Origin: Limnomonas spitsbergensis
Lineage: Eukaryota; Chlorophyta; Chlorophyceae; Chlamydomonadales
NCBI GenBank assembly: GCA_037349105.1
Contig: JAYJMM010000106.1
Coordinates: forward strand, 2,046,001 to 2,110,000
Reading direction: 5' to 3'
Length of the DNA: 64,000 nt
The notes beneath the pieces were generated by a model that ran no database searches, had not been told where the DNA came from, and worked only from the letters and a program-made list of their open reading frames with translations. This document shows positions 40,376 to 51,824 of the stretch, in pieces (the first letter of the stretch is position 1; every line of letters begins with the position of its first letter). The position numbers were made by a program, and so were the translations under genes.

Positions 40376-43300
40376 CTTGACGGGGTCTTCGCATTCGTCA
40401 AAATGCAAATTCTGAATACAAAAACAACTTACCATTCTTAATAATATATTTACCCTATTTGGCTATCTCCAGCCCTCACCCAGACAAATTGCAGAGCGCA
40501 GCAGCAGGGCCTCATTCTCCCTCCCGCCGCCCACCTTTGAGAGGTCCATGCTCCTATCTACTTCGAGCAACCACCCACCCTCCTCACCAGCGCCGCTGCT
40601 TCCTCCCAGTCGCCCCTGTTATCTTAGCCTATGGCTACTTATAAGCTTTAGGACTGTCGGGTTAATGGTATTTCAGTGAGCCCTGGATTCTGGGTATTCC
40701 CCTCCATCCCCAGCCCCCTCCCAGGCATGCATTGCCGCGGGCAGCAGCGCCTCACGCCCCCTCACCGCCTTCCATATTACCAGTATCTCGGCTCAACTGC
40801 TCTTCTCGACTTAAAGCAACCATCCTCCCTTATATACCCCTCCCACCAACCTCACCTCCCTTTCCCCCTCCCCACTCCCTCCCAGCCACCCACCTTTATA
40901 GGGCCCCTGTTCCTCTCCATTCCCAGGCATGCATTGCCACGGGCGAGGACTTGCAATCCCCCACCCAACAACCTCCCCATCTCCACCCCACCCCCACCAC
41001 CCACCTTTTCAGGGTCTCCGCTCCTGTCTATTTCGAGCAGCAACAGTTGCAGCCGCTCATCCTTGAGCGCCAAGTTCACCGGCTCCGCGGCCGCTGTCGC
41101 AACAGGGGCGAGAACACAGCTCATGTCAGTGAGATTCAACCTCGAATTCAGCTACTATTCAGCTATCTCGCGGCCGCTGTCGCAACAGGGGTGAGAACAC
41201 AGCTCATGTCAGTGAGATTAAACCTCGAATTCAGCTACTATTCAGCTATCTCGCAGCTGCTGTCGCAACAGGGGCGAGAACACAGCTCATGTCAGTGAGA
41301 TCCAACCTCGAATTCAGCTACTATTCAGCTATCTCGCAGCCCCTGTCGCAACAGGGGCGAGAACACAGCTCATGTCAGTGAGATTCAACCTCGAATTCAG
41401 CTACTATTCAGCTATCTCGCAGCCTAAAACCAGGGGCGCCTGGTCCATCAAGCCCCCCTGCTTGGGCCGCGGGCCATAGGCCAATCCAATTCAGATCCCC
41501 ATTGGCCAAGTGGTGCCTGCAGAGCAGCTGGCCAAGGAAGGCCTGGTGCAAACTGAAGCAAAAACCCCAAAACAGGACACTGGCCGATTGGCCCTTATTG
41601 CAAGCAGTCTAAAGCTGCATCAGGTGCTTGCAAATCTGAATAGGCTGGGCATCTGTTAGGCAGCTGCTTGGTGCTGCCTAGTCCCTGGGATCTGTCCTGC
41701 ACTTACATGCTCAGCACAAGTCATGGTTTCAAAAAAAGATGAAATGGGCAAAGGGAAAGGGATCTATTTGGTACACACTATTTTCGGAATTTAAGCCTCG
41801 AGGGTACAAAAGATTTGTTTTTCATGATGCACAGGGACAGAGATCATACCGACAGTTTAGTATTCCCCGGGGAAGGGAAGGGATCATCGATATTGTTGTC
41901 CATGCGCAGGAAAGGGGCATCTCTAGCCATGCACGAGAAGTGATAGGGGCATACTTTGGAACATCAACGTCCGGAAAAGAAGCACATCGTATTTCCAAAC
42001 TTATGTGCAGGAAAATATCGGGAAAATATGCGGTTCTCTCCCCATCTCACCCAGCTGTTCTAGCTGTGTCCGGCTCATGCACGAGAAGTGACATAATATT
42101 TCCAAAATCGATGTCCAGAAAAAAATAGGCGGTCCTCTCCCCCTATCTCACCCAGCTGTGTCCGGCTCATGCACGAGAAGTGATGGTATATTTTCAAAAT
42201 CGATGTCCAGAAATAAATTAGGCGGTTCTCCCCCTATCTCACCCAGCTGTTCCAGCTGTGTCCTGCTCAGTTGGAAGCCTGTGGGGTCCAGTGTGTCCGC
42301 CGCCATCGCGTCCTCCGCACCCGCCAGCCGCAATTCTGGAGGTCAGAGCAGAGTGCATACTGCCCTCAACTAACAGACCACACACAAGCAAGACTTTTTG
42401 ACAGTATGTATGTAAGGACACAGTAGCCATCATCCATGGCCCAGCAGCCACCCAGTGGTAGTTGTTAAAAGGGACTGGCAGTGCCAACTGCCAACCTGAG
42501 GTACTGGGAAGAGTAATGAAAGTAGTAGAGTAACTGCATGCTCACTGAGGGTCAACAGCAATGTCCAGAAATAGACGAGGCGGGACTAAGCCACAGAATC
42601 TATGCATCAATATATAAGCATACTCCGAACGGAGCAAGAAGAGCAGAACTGTGAAACTAGCGCTGCGTTTGCATGCTCTTTGGTGTGTGTATGTGAGATC
42701 AGCATGGAATGTGCATGGTAGCATGGCGACAGGGCAGATATGCATGGCGAGAAGGCAAAGGAACATTGGAAGGAGCATGTGAGCGAGTTGTGTGCTCCCA
42801 TGCTGACTCCCATGCACAGGAGGGGGGCAAGTTGCATGGGAGTCAGCATGGAAGCACTCAACAGGGTCCCATGCACCCCTGCACCAGGGCAGAGGTGCAT
42901 GGCGGAGGCGCATGGGGTTGAGCATGGCATAGAAGTGTGCATGGGAACACACAACAGGTTCACATGCTTCCATGCATCTCGCAGGGCGGAAGGGCGGAGG
43001 TGCATGGCGGCATGGCGGAGGCGAATGGGGGTGAGCATGGCATAGAAGTGTGCATGGGAGAGAGCATGGGGACACACAACAGGTTCACATGCTTCCATGC
43101 ATCTCGCAGGGCGGAAGGGCAGAGGTGCATGGCGGCATGGCGGAGGCGCAAGGGGTGAGCGTGGCATAGAAGTGTGCATGGGAGAGAGTATGGGAACACA
43201 CAACAGGTCCACATGCTCCCATGCATCTCGCAGGGCGGAAGGGCGGAGGTGCATGGCGGCATGGTGGAGGAGCGTGGGGAGAGCCTTGCGTGAGACCACA

Positions 43301-44221
43301 TGCTCCCCTGCACCTCGCATAGGGAGGGTTGCATGGTGGCATGGAGGAGTTGCTTACGAGGAGCCATGCATGGGATGGCATGGGAGTAAACAACAGGCAC
43401 ACAAGCTCCCCTATAGCTGGCATGGCCGCATGGCAGCTGTTAATTAGCTCTAGCACCCTAAATAAACAACATGTGCCATGCATATGATGTACCATAGTTT
43501 GCTCAATGTATTTTTTTGATTCGTTACTTGACGCTTGAGGCGATGGCCCTTACTCACCGGCTCTAGCCGCAACCCCTGCATCTGGCTCTTCAATCCGCAG
43601 CTGCACTTGATGCACGGTGCTGCTACCCGGCTGCTTTTTCACGGAGCGGACTGTGACCCGGCAGGAAGCGATCATCTTCGGTGAGAGCTTGGTGGCGACC
43701 GCGACAGGCACGTCGCCTAGGCGGAGGCCCGATGTGGAGGCGAAAACGAGCAGCGGGGCAGCGGCTTGGCTGCTGCTATCTGGCTTCGATTCGCTGGGTG
43801 TGGTGGTGGTGTTGTCGTTGTTGCTGGCAACTGCGTCGTCTTCTTGCGGCCCTACAACGCCTGTTTGCTCCCCCATTATAGTATCCGCACCGTCTGCTGC
43901 TTGCTCCCCAACAGCGTTGGCTGCAGCAGCCGTATCACTCACTTGCTCCATGGCCTCGGTACCGGCACCGCCTGCGGTTTGCTCCTCCCCAACATTGCTG
44001 CATGCGGCAGTCGCTGCATCAGCTGTCAGCTCGGCTGTGTCGGTCGCTTCGGACGGCGGCGCTGCAGCCGGGGTGGCATCAGTGTCTACTGGAAGCGCTA
44101 CTGCTGCGACAACAGCGGCAGCTCGCAGCTCGACTATGTCGCCTGCCTTGAGGCTGCCCAGCGCGGCAGCATCGCCCTGGTCGAGCTCCGCAAGGAGGAA
44201 GTCGAGCTTAAATCGAGGCAT
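40376..44221 (-). CDS. multi-exon gene of unknown function (3' end not found)
   Basis: Four exons join in phase on the minus strand: 44221-43558, 42335-42243, 41093-41005 and 40411-40376 (294 codons so far). The start MPRFKLDFLLAELDQG is the first ATG of a 221-codon exon. An Ala/Thr/Glu-rich low-complexity middle follows. Then comes LRLGDVPVAVATKLSPKM plus a beta-rich tail, which recalls the end of a HIRAN domain. Exons 2-4 give GFQLSRTQLEQL, ALKDERLQLLLLEIDRS and NLHFDECEDPVK, which recall the C-terminal helices of ZNHIT3/Hit1-type box C/D snoRNP assembly factors. No HIT zinc finger is present. Both resemblances are weak and do not normally occur together, so I assign no function. The phase agreement and splice sites make the gene itself likely. 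Intron donor and acceptor regions are tandemly copied. Confidence 0.6.
40500..41004 (-). repeat. copies of the exon 3 donor region
   Basis: On the minus strand, after GACCCTGAAAAG|GTGGGTGG at 41005, two more versions follow: GGCCCTATAAAGGTGGGTGG near 40890 and GACCTCTCAAAGGTGGGCGG near 40535. Each is followed by a GGGAGGGAG tract. The intervening DNA is C-rich on plus. Confidence 0.75.
41094..41425 (+). repeat. ~82-bp tandem repeat at the exon 3 acceptor
   Basis: Four units of CTGTCGCAACAGGGGCGAGA, ACACAGCTCATGTCAGTGAG, ATTCAACCTCGAATTCAGCT and ACTATTCAGCTATCTCGCAG. Read on the minus strand, each carries the TTGCGACAG acceptor of exon 3. Confidence 0.9.
42040..42242 (+). repeat. copies of the exon 2 end and donor
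   Basis: Repeats of CTCACCCAGCTGTGTCCGGC and TCATGCACGAGAAGTGA. On the minus strand these give GACACAGCTGG|GTGAGATAGG, the end of exon 2 and its donor. Two full copies and one partial. Confidence 0.85.
42830..43430 (+). repeat. 125-bp tandem repeat
   Basis: About five units keyed on ACACAACAGGTTCACATGCT, TCCATGCATCTCGCAGGGCG and GAGGTGCATGGCGGCATGG. Spacing is 125 bp between 42949, 43074 and 43199. Lies in intron 1 of the minus-strand gene. Its minus-strand ORFs (MPPCTSALPPCEMHGSM) are repeat artefacts. Confidence 0.9.
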
Positions 44222-45290
44222 GTGGGCGCAGGTCTTTCTTACGTATGGAAATATAGGATCAGAGATTGTCTCAATCTTTTCCGCCCAGCTTTTGGTCTTG
44301 ACGATGCAACCGATCTAACGGCTTCCCGTCAGATTCCGATTTCCGATCCGCATTCGGTATTTCGGTGGAAGCAGAGGTGGGTGGCAGCATTGGTGGTAAT
44401 TTGACGTGCCCACATCACAGGAAGCCCACACAGCAATACATAATTGTATTAATTTCAAGTTTGATCGCTGTGCAGCCGTTATGTGCAGGGTTGCTGGCTG
44501 TCAAAACGAGTCATACCTACCTGTCAAAAACGTGCCTAATACCTTGCTGGTACGCGAAGCCGTACGCGACGAACCAGGCGTTTGACAGGACACTGTCGGG
44601 ACATTTCAGATGCCCCTACACACTTCGTCAGCTATCACCCCACGCCCGTCCGTTCTACATTCAGCTGAGCAAAGCCTGGGTGGCTTCTTTCTTCAGTTCG
44701 TCTCACCTCTTCCGGCTCTGCCTCCGTTGCACACATCCAGAGCCGGCGTGCTTTGCGTAAATAACGTGGAAAACGCCGTGGGTCGGATTATTCAGGCGTT
44801 GGAATCGTCCTCGTGTGATGCCAGGGTGAGGTGCTGTCATATTATTGAGTTGGCCTACATGCGTCAGGTGACCAGAGCGTCGGGGCTGCCAGGTCAGCCT
44901 TATGGCCGATGCACCGACAGTCCACGTCGACTGTGCTCAATGCCTGTCCAAGAGGGAGAAAATAAAAATCCCACCTACTTGGCCTGCTGACGAGGGCGGG
45001 AAACAAAATGTTAAACATTCCTGCCGAACGCCTTGTTCCACTGATCTTGTTTTCCTGCTTGCACCTGCTGATTTGTGTGGTAGCAGGAGCGATAAAGCCA
45101 TGGATCATCGTTTTGCCGCTGCTGCCGAGCCCGCTGGCAGTCTCCCCCGGGTAGAGGCCGGGCCCGCCCTGCGGCCCTACCGCAGCCCTCTCAGGAACTG
45201 GGTCTGGGCATGCTTTTGGGCTAACGCAGGTAAAGTAGTATAGACCTAGGTTTCTGGCTGAACCAGTATTTCTTTTTGAGCGCTTCTGCT
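44222..45290. other. upstream of the minus-strand gene; no gene recognised
   Basis: Should contain the promoter of the 44221 gene. Several overlapping ORFs of 90-130 codons on plus show no family features. I see nothing further. Confidence 0.35.
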
Positions 45291-45457
45291 ATAATTCAGC
45301 AACATCACGGCCTACGGCCGTGGGGTCTGGGGCAGCAAGTCCTGCTACTCGGTCCACCGGCCAAAGCTTGGTCAAGATTTTGTCCCAACTGGCACAGTGG
45401 TGGCCACTCGGCGGCTCCCTAGGGGTGGTCTGGTGCCCACTAAAAGAAACACTGGTC
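45291..45457 (+). repeat. R2 dispersed repeat (full copy)
   Basis: Family of about 170 bp: ATTCAGCAACATCACGGCCT, ACGGCCGTGGGG, CAGCAAGTCCTGCT, GGTCAAGATTTTGTCCCAAC, AGTGGTGGCC, GGTGGTCTGGTGCCCACTAA, AAGAAACACTGG. A second full copy is at 49284-49453. Diverged pieces lie near 10685, 38077, 41437, 48886, 49785, 60850 and 63880. The core has the palindrome ACGGCCTACGGCCGT. Class unknown. Confidence 0.85.
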
Positions 45458-45506
45458 TGAACATAATCTGGCTCCCTAGGCTGGACGTCCATCCCTGGGC
45501 AGCTGC

Positions 45507-48500
45507 AGGTTGCTAAGGTCTGGGCTTGCTCACTTCCTGTTTATTTTAGTGCCATGCCATGTTCAGGGGACCGCCAAGCAGCAACCGCTGTTGGGACCAA
45601 ATCAAGGTTACTAAGGTCTGGGCTTGCTCACTTCCTGTTTATTTTAGTGCCATGTCATGTTCAGGGGACCACCAAGCAGCAACCGCTGTTGGGACCAAAT
45701 CAAGGTTACTAAGGTCTGGGCTTGCTCACTTCCTGTTTATTTTAGTGCCATGTCATGTTCAGGGGACCACCAAGCAGCAACCGCTGTTGGGACCAAATCA
45801 AGGTTACTAAGGTCTGGGCTTGCTCACCTCCTGTTTATTTTAGTGCCATGTCATGTTCAGGGGACCACCAAGCAGCAACCGCTGTTGGGACCAAATCAAG
45901 GTTACTAAGGTCTGGGCTTGCTCACTTCCTGTTTATTTTAGTGCCATGTCATGTTCAGGGGACCGCCAAGCAGCAACCGCTGTTGGGACCAAATCAAGGT
46001 TACTAAGGTCTGGGCTTGCTCACTTCCTGTTTATTTTAGTGCCATGTCATGTTCAGGGGACCGCCAAGCAGCAACCGCTGTTGGGACCAAATCAAGGTTA
46101 CTAAGGTCTGGGCTTGCTCACTTCCTGTTTATTTTAGTGCCATGCCATGTTCAGGGGACCGCCAAGCAGCAACCGCTGTTGGGACCAAATCAAGGTTACT
46201 AAGGTCTGGGCTTGCTCACTTCCTGTTTATTTTAGTGCCATGTCATGTTCAGGGGACCACCAAGCAGCAACCGCTGTTGGGACCAAATCAAGGTTACTAA
46301 GGTCTGGGCTTGCTCACTTCCTGTTTATTTTAGTGCCATGTCATGTTCAGGGAACCGCCAAGCAGCAACCGCTGTTGGGACCAAATCAAGGTTACTAAGG
46401 TCTGGGCTTGCTCACTTCCTGTTTATTTTAGTGCCATGCCATGTTCAGGGGACCACCAAGCAGCAACCGCTGTTGGGACCAAATCAAGGTTACTAAGGTC
46501 TGGGCTTGCTCACTTCCTGTTTATTTTAGTGCCATGCCATGTTCAGGGGACCACCAAGCAGCAACCGCTGTTGGGACCAAATCAAGGTTACTAAGGTCTG
46601 GGCTTGCTCACCTCCTGTTTATTTTAGTGCCATGTCATGTTCAGGGGACCACCAAGCAGCAACCGCTGTTGGGACCAAATCAAGGTTACTAAGGTCTGGG
46701 CTTGCTCACTTCCTGTTTATTTTAGTGCCATGCCATGTTCAGGGGACCACCAAGCAGCAACCGCTGTTGGGACCAAATCAAGGTTACTAAGGTCTGGGCT
46801 TGCTCACTTCCTGTTTATTTTAGTGCCATGTCATGTTCAGGGGACCACCAAGCAGCAACCGCTGTTGGGACCAAATCAAGGTTACTAAGGTCTGGGCTTG
46901 CTCACCTCCTGTTTATTTTAGTGCCATGCCATGTTCAGGGGACCGCCAAGCAGCAACCGCTGTTGGGACCAAATCAAGGTTACTAAGGTCTGGGCTTGCT
47001 CACCTCCTGTTTATTTTAGTGCCATGCCATGTTCAGGGGACTGCCAAGCAGCAACCGCTGTTGGGACCAAATCAAGGTTACTAAGGTCTGGGCTTGCTCA
47101 CTTCCTGTTTATTTTAGTGCCATGTCATGTTCAGGGGACCACCAAGCAGCAACCGCTGTTGGGACCAAATCAAGGTTACTAAGGTCTGGGCTTGCTCACC
47201 TCCTGTTTATTTTAGTGCCATGTCATGTTCAGGGGACCACCAAGCAGCAACCGCTGTTGGGACCAAATCAAGGTTACTAAGGTCTGGGCTTGCTCACCTC
47301 CTGTTTATTTTAGTGCCATGCCATGTTCAGGGGACCGCCAAGCAGCAACCGCTGTTGGAACCAAATCAAGGTTACTAAGGTCTGGGCTTGCTCACCTCCT
47401 GTTTATTTTAGTGCCATGTCATGTTCAGGGGACCACCAAGCAGCAACCGCTGTTGGGACCAAATCAAGGTTACTAAGGTCTGGGCTTGCTCACTTCCTGT
47501 TTATTTTAGTGCCATGCCATGTTCAGGGGACTGCCAAGCAGCAACCGCTGTTGGGACCAAATCAAGGTTACTAAGGTCTGGGCTTGCTCACTTCCTGTTT
47601 ATTTTAGTGCCATGTCATGTTCAGGGGACTGCCAAGCAGCAACCACTGTTGGGACCAAATCAAGGTTACTAAGGTCTGGGCTTGCTCACCTCCTGTTTAT
47701 TTTAGTGCCATGTCATGTTCAGGGGACCACCAAGCAGCAACCGCTGTTGGGACCAAATCAAGGTTACTAAGGTCTGGGCTTGCTCACTTCCTGTTTATTT
47801 TAGTGCCATGCCATGTTCAGGGGACTGCCAAGCAGCAACCGCTGTTGGGACCAAATCAAGGTTACTAAGGTCTGGGCTTGCTCACTTCCTGTTTATTTTA
47901 GTGCCATGTCATGTTCAGGGGACCACCAAGCAGCAACCGCTGTTGGGACCAAATCAAGGTTACTAAGGTCTGGGCTTGCTCACTTCCTGTTTATTTTAGT
48001 GCCATGCCATGTTCAGGGGACCGCCAAGCAGCAACCGCTGTTGGGACCAAATCAAGGTTACTAAGGTCTGGGCTTGCTCACTTCCTGTTTATTTTAGTGC
48101 CATGTCATGTTCAGGGGACCACCAAGCAGCAACCGCTGTTGGGACCAAATCAAGGTTACTAAGGTCTGGGCTTGCTCACTTCCTGTTTATTTTAGTGCCA
48201 TGCCATGTTCAGGGGACCACCAAGCAGCAACCGCTGTTGGGACCAAATCAAGGTTACTAAGGTCTGGGCTTGCTCACCTCCTGTTTATTTTAGTGCCATG
48301 TCATGTTCAGGGGACCACCAAGCAGCAACCGCTGTTGGGACCAAATCAAGGTTACTAAGGTCTGGGCTTGCTCACTTCCTGTTTATTTTAGTGCCATGCC
48401 ATGTTCAGGGGACCGCCAAGCAGCAACCGCTGTTGGGACCAAATCAAGGTTACTAAGGTCTGGGCTTGCTCACTTCCTGTTTATTTTAGTGCCATGTCAT

Positions 48501-48884
48501 GTTCAGGGGACCACCAAGCAGCAACCGCTGTTGGGACCAAATCAAGGTTACTAAGGTCTGGGCTTGCTCACTTCCTGTTTATTTTAGTGCCATGCCATGT
48601 TCAGGGGACCACCAAGCAGCAACCGCTGTTGGGACCAAATCAAGGTTACTAAGGTCTGGGCTTGCTCACCTCCTGTTTATTTTAGTGCCATGTCATGTTC
48701 AGGGGACCACCAAGCAGCAACCGCTGTTGGGACCAAATCAAGGTTACTAAGGTCTGGGCTTGCTCACTTCCTGTTTATTTTAGTGCCATGCCATGTTCAG
48801 GGGACCGCCAAGCAGCAACCGCTGTTGGGACCAAATCAAGGTTACTAAGGTCTGGGCTTGCTCACTTCCTGTTTATTTTAGTGC
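45507..48884 (+). repeat. 98-bp satellite, about 34 copies
   Basis: Perfectly phased 98-bp units containing GGTTACTAAGGTCTGGGCTT, GCTCACTTCCTGTTTATTTT, AGTGCCATGTCATGTTCAGG, GGACCACCAAGCAGCAACCG and CTGTTGGGACCAAATCAA. Variation is almost limited to three sites (CACTTCC/CACCTCC, TGTCAT/TGCCAT, GACCACC/GACCGCC/GACTGCC). Since 98 is not a multiple of 3, a stop-free stretch of 83 codons recurs in rotating frames; these ORFs are artefacts. From about 47911 the variants repeat every four units (392 bp). Confidence 0.97.
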
Positions 48885-49283
48885 AGGGGGCTGCCAAGCA
48901 GCAACCGCTAGCCTGTTGGGACCAAATCACGACCTACCTACGGCCAGTGGCCCAAACAACAGGGCTTGCTGCACTAGGTCCCCCATGGCCGCCTTAGGCC
49001 GTGCCGTAGCTGAATTGCAGCTAATTGCTTTTGCCACCATCGTTTATTTAAGCTCAATAAAATTTACAGCTCTTGCTCCTGGTCTGGGCATGCACCCAGG
49101 CAAGTGTTCTTCTTCAGTGCATTTTTTTCTTGCCTCTCATCGTTTCCTTCTGGGGAGCACATTGCGCTGCTATCCAACTTCAGTGCAGAATTCATACTGG
49201 GTGCTGCCCTCCATTACTGTTATGGGGAATGGATATCAGCCATCCCCCAAGCAGCCATGGCCAGTATTTATTTGCGTGCTTCA
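48885..49283. other. R2 fragment and spacer
   Basis: A rearranged R2 piece (48886-48995: GCAACCGCTAGCCTGTTGGG, ACGGCCAGTGGCCC) follows the satellite. The rest has no recognisable feature. Confidence 0.5.
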
Positions 49284-49453
49284 GCTACAATTTAGCTACC
49301 TCACGGCCTACGGCCGTGGGGGCCTGGGGCAGCAAGTCCTGCTGCCCGGACCACCGGCCATAGGTCGGTCAATATTTTGTCCCAATCGGCCCAGTGGTGG
49401 CCGCCCGGCGGCACCCTATGGGTGGTCTGGTGCCCACTAAAAGAAACACTGGC
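49284..49453 (+). repeat. R2 dispersed repeat (full copy)
   Basis: Collinear with 45291-45457 over its whole length, including TCACGGCCTACGGCCGTGGG, GTCAATATTTTGTCCCAATC and CACTAAAAGAAACACTGG. Confidence 0.9.
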
Positions 49454-50279
49454 CATGGCAATGGACAGCAGCCGTGGTACTGGCTGCTATATATTAACCA
49501 GCATGTCCTAGCTTTCATAATCTGAAGCCAACAGCAACCAGGCAATGTCGTTCTGAATCCATTCTCCATGACAGCCTCTCGTTGTTGCATTACAGCCTCT
49601 TTTCGTTGCACTGTAGCAGCTCTTTCTTGCCCTCTGGCGCGTCCATTGCGAATCACTGCCATTCATTACCCAGTCAGTGCTTATTTTTTCTCTCTTGGCT
49701 TTAGGTACAAAAATTAACAAACGATACATAGATGAATAAATGTTCAGCGACATAGTAGGGACCTTCTAGACATTGGCCGTTCTGCTGCCGCCACTGGACG
49801 TAGGCTGGTCAAAGTATGCCCCAATCAGGTATTTCAAGGCGGTAGGATGGCTCACCGGAAGGAGGACTTGTAGCAGAAAAAAGATACACAGCAACATGTC
49901 CCAGAAGCTGAAATTCGTATATCGTGTCATGTCATAGATGGAGATGCACCCCCTTCCCCTCTCATGTTTTGAATGTACGCAGTGACAGCCGTGATCTTCG
50001 CCATCCTTTGCCCCATCTCATATTTCGTGATGATGTCATTCATGGCATTGCGCCTCTCACTCCCTCTCTTGTTTTTGAATGTACACAGTGACAGCCGTGA
50101 TCTTCGCCATCCTTTGCTCCATGGTTTACCAGGCAGGTGACGTCGCCTCTTCTTCTTCCTTACCAAGGTGTTGGCGGATTTCTGCCTGTATCCTTTTCTT
50201 CAGGATTATTTTCCTCGATATTATTCTCCTCAGGATTCTCCAGGGGGGTCCTTCAAAAGCATAAAAGCCGTGAATGACG
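49454..50279. other. no gene recognised; one ~55-bp duplication
   Basis: TGAATGTACRCAGTGACAGC followed by CGTGATCTTCGCCATCCTTT occurs at 49971 and 50074. The minus frame through it (NAMNDIITKYEMGQRMAKIT) could be part of an exon or a mobile-element ORF, but I cannot place it. Confidence 0.4.
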
Positions 50280-50427
50280 CAAGTAGCAGCAGCACCAAGT
50301 TAAGGTTTAAGCAGCAGCAGCAGCAGCAGGTTTGGGGCTCAGGGTTTAGCAGCAGCAGCAGGTTCACTGTCAAGCAACAGCAGTCGGTAAAGGGTTAGCA
50401 GCAGCAGCCGGTTTGGGGTTCAGGGTT

Positions 50428-50464
<37 letters not shown>

Positions 50465-50680
50465 TTATGGGTTAAGCAACAGCAGCCGGTGAAGGGTTAA
50501 GCAGCAGCAACAGTTTTGGGGTTAAGGGTTTAGCAGCAGCAGCAACAGGTTCAGCAGAGGAAGCAAGGTGAGGGTTTTTAGTTTAGGGTTTGTGATCTAG
50601 TGGCAGCAGCAGCAGTTGGTTTATGGTTTAGGGTTCAGGGATGTAGTGGCATCAGCAGCAGCAGTTGGTTAGGGTATTTT
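50280..50680 (+). repeat. CAG runs with GGGTTTAG filler
   Basis: Alternating (CAG)n and GGTTTGGGGTTCAGGGTTTA or GGTTAAGCAACAGCAGCCGG units, ending in TAGTGGCAKCAGCAGCAG repeats. Confidence 0.9.
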
Positions 50681-50830
50681 ACAGCCTGTTGAACAACTGA
50701 ACACTGTTGTAGCCCCACTCCCTGAGTTGAGGTTGAGCTTTGACACGCGCACCAGGCAATCGCCTGTGCACGCTAGAAATACCTTGTCGGCTTGGGCCGA
50801 GGCTGCATCCGCGCCGGTACCATGATGCTA

Positions 50831-51155
50831 GCAACCTGAAGCCTGAAACCTGAAGCATTTAGCCTGAAACAATTACTGAAACCTGGAACAGTATGCCTGA
50901 AACCTGAAACCTGAAACCTGAAACCTGAAACCTGAAACCTGAAACCTGAAACCTGAAACCTGAAACCTGAAACCTGAAGCATTAATGCTGACCACTGTAC
51001 ACAGAGCTTGGACAATCTGAGACCTGGAACCTGTAATGCACAACCTGGAACCTGAAGCAGTAAGCCTGAAACCTGAAACAGTTTGCCTGAAACCTGGAAT
51101 CTGAAACCTGGAACCTGAAGCAGTTTGCCTGAAACCTGAAACCTGAAACAATTTG
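50831..51155 (+). repeat. CCTGAAAC octamer repeat
   Basis: Pure and degenerate tandem CCTGAAAC units. About ten perfect copies run in a row around 50896-50976, then looser CCTGGAACCTGAAGCAGT forms. More units occur at 51727-51760. The minus-strand ORF of FRFQVSG repeats is an artefact. Confidence 0.9.
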
Positions 51156-51824
51156 GGGGGCTCAGATTGGCAATAGTCTCCGAGATAGAATCAGTTTGGG
51201 ACTGCAGTGTCATCACTGCCCGTTTATAAAGAGTTGGGTGAAAACGTCCTTAAGAAAAGTCGGCGCTCTAAACTGCGGTCATCCCACTCCTCAAGCTTGC
51301 ACAAGCAGTTCACAGTTCGGTTGAGGGTCCTGCCCTCAGAAAGTGTAACCAGTGTTGGGGGGGCCGGTTTCGGAGCAAAACTAAATCTGCCAGCACTGAA
51401 CCGGAGACGACTCGCAAGTCTTCAGAGGGGACAAAACTGACGGTTTGGAGCGCAGTGGAAAGCCCAATAGCCGCTGGCCAAAGGGGTGCTCCAGGGTAAC
51501 GGGGAGCATCAGAAGCTTCAGCGGAGGTTAGGGTGGGTGGGTTCGAAAGTAAGAGAAGCTTCAAGTTCAGACGTGGAGGAAAAACTTTTCCGACTGAAGG
51601 TCTTTCACGAGCTTAGCTCCTATACATCCCATACAGGGGTTTAGCGTTACGATCGAGTATTTCCACTTTTTTAGCCCCCCGAATCTTTCAGGTTTGTGCA
51701 TTACTATGCTCTAACCTTGCTCGTTTGCCTGAAACCTGGAACCTGAAACCTGGAATGCGCAACTTAAAGCCTGGAGTGTGTAACGCCACCTCATCTCCAG
51801 GGTTTAATAGACGCTATTTACCAG
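51156..51824 (+). other. upstream region of the membrane-protein gene
   Basis: No recognisable gene. May hold the promoter and 5' UTR of the gene starting at 51825; the CAG before that ATG could also be a 3' splice site. Confidence 0.35.

Noticed and set aside
45559..48997. Ladder of 83-aa ORFs every 98 bp
   Set aside because: Produced by the 98-bp satellite, whose length is not a multiple of three. The same peptide recurs in rotating frames.
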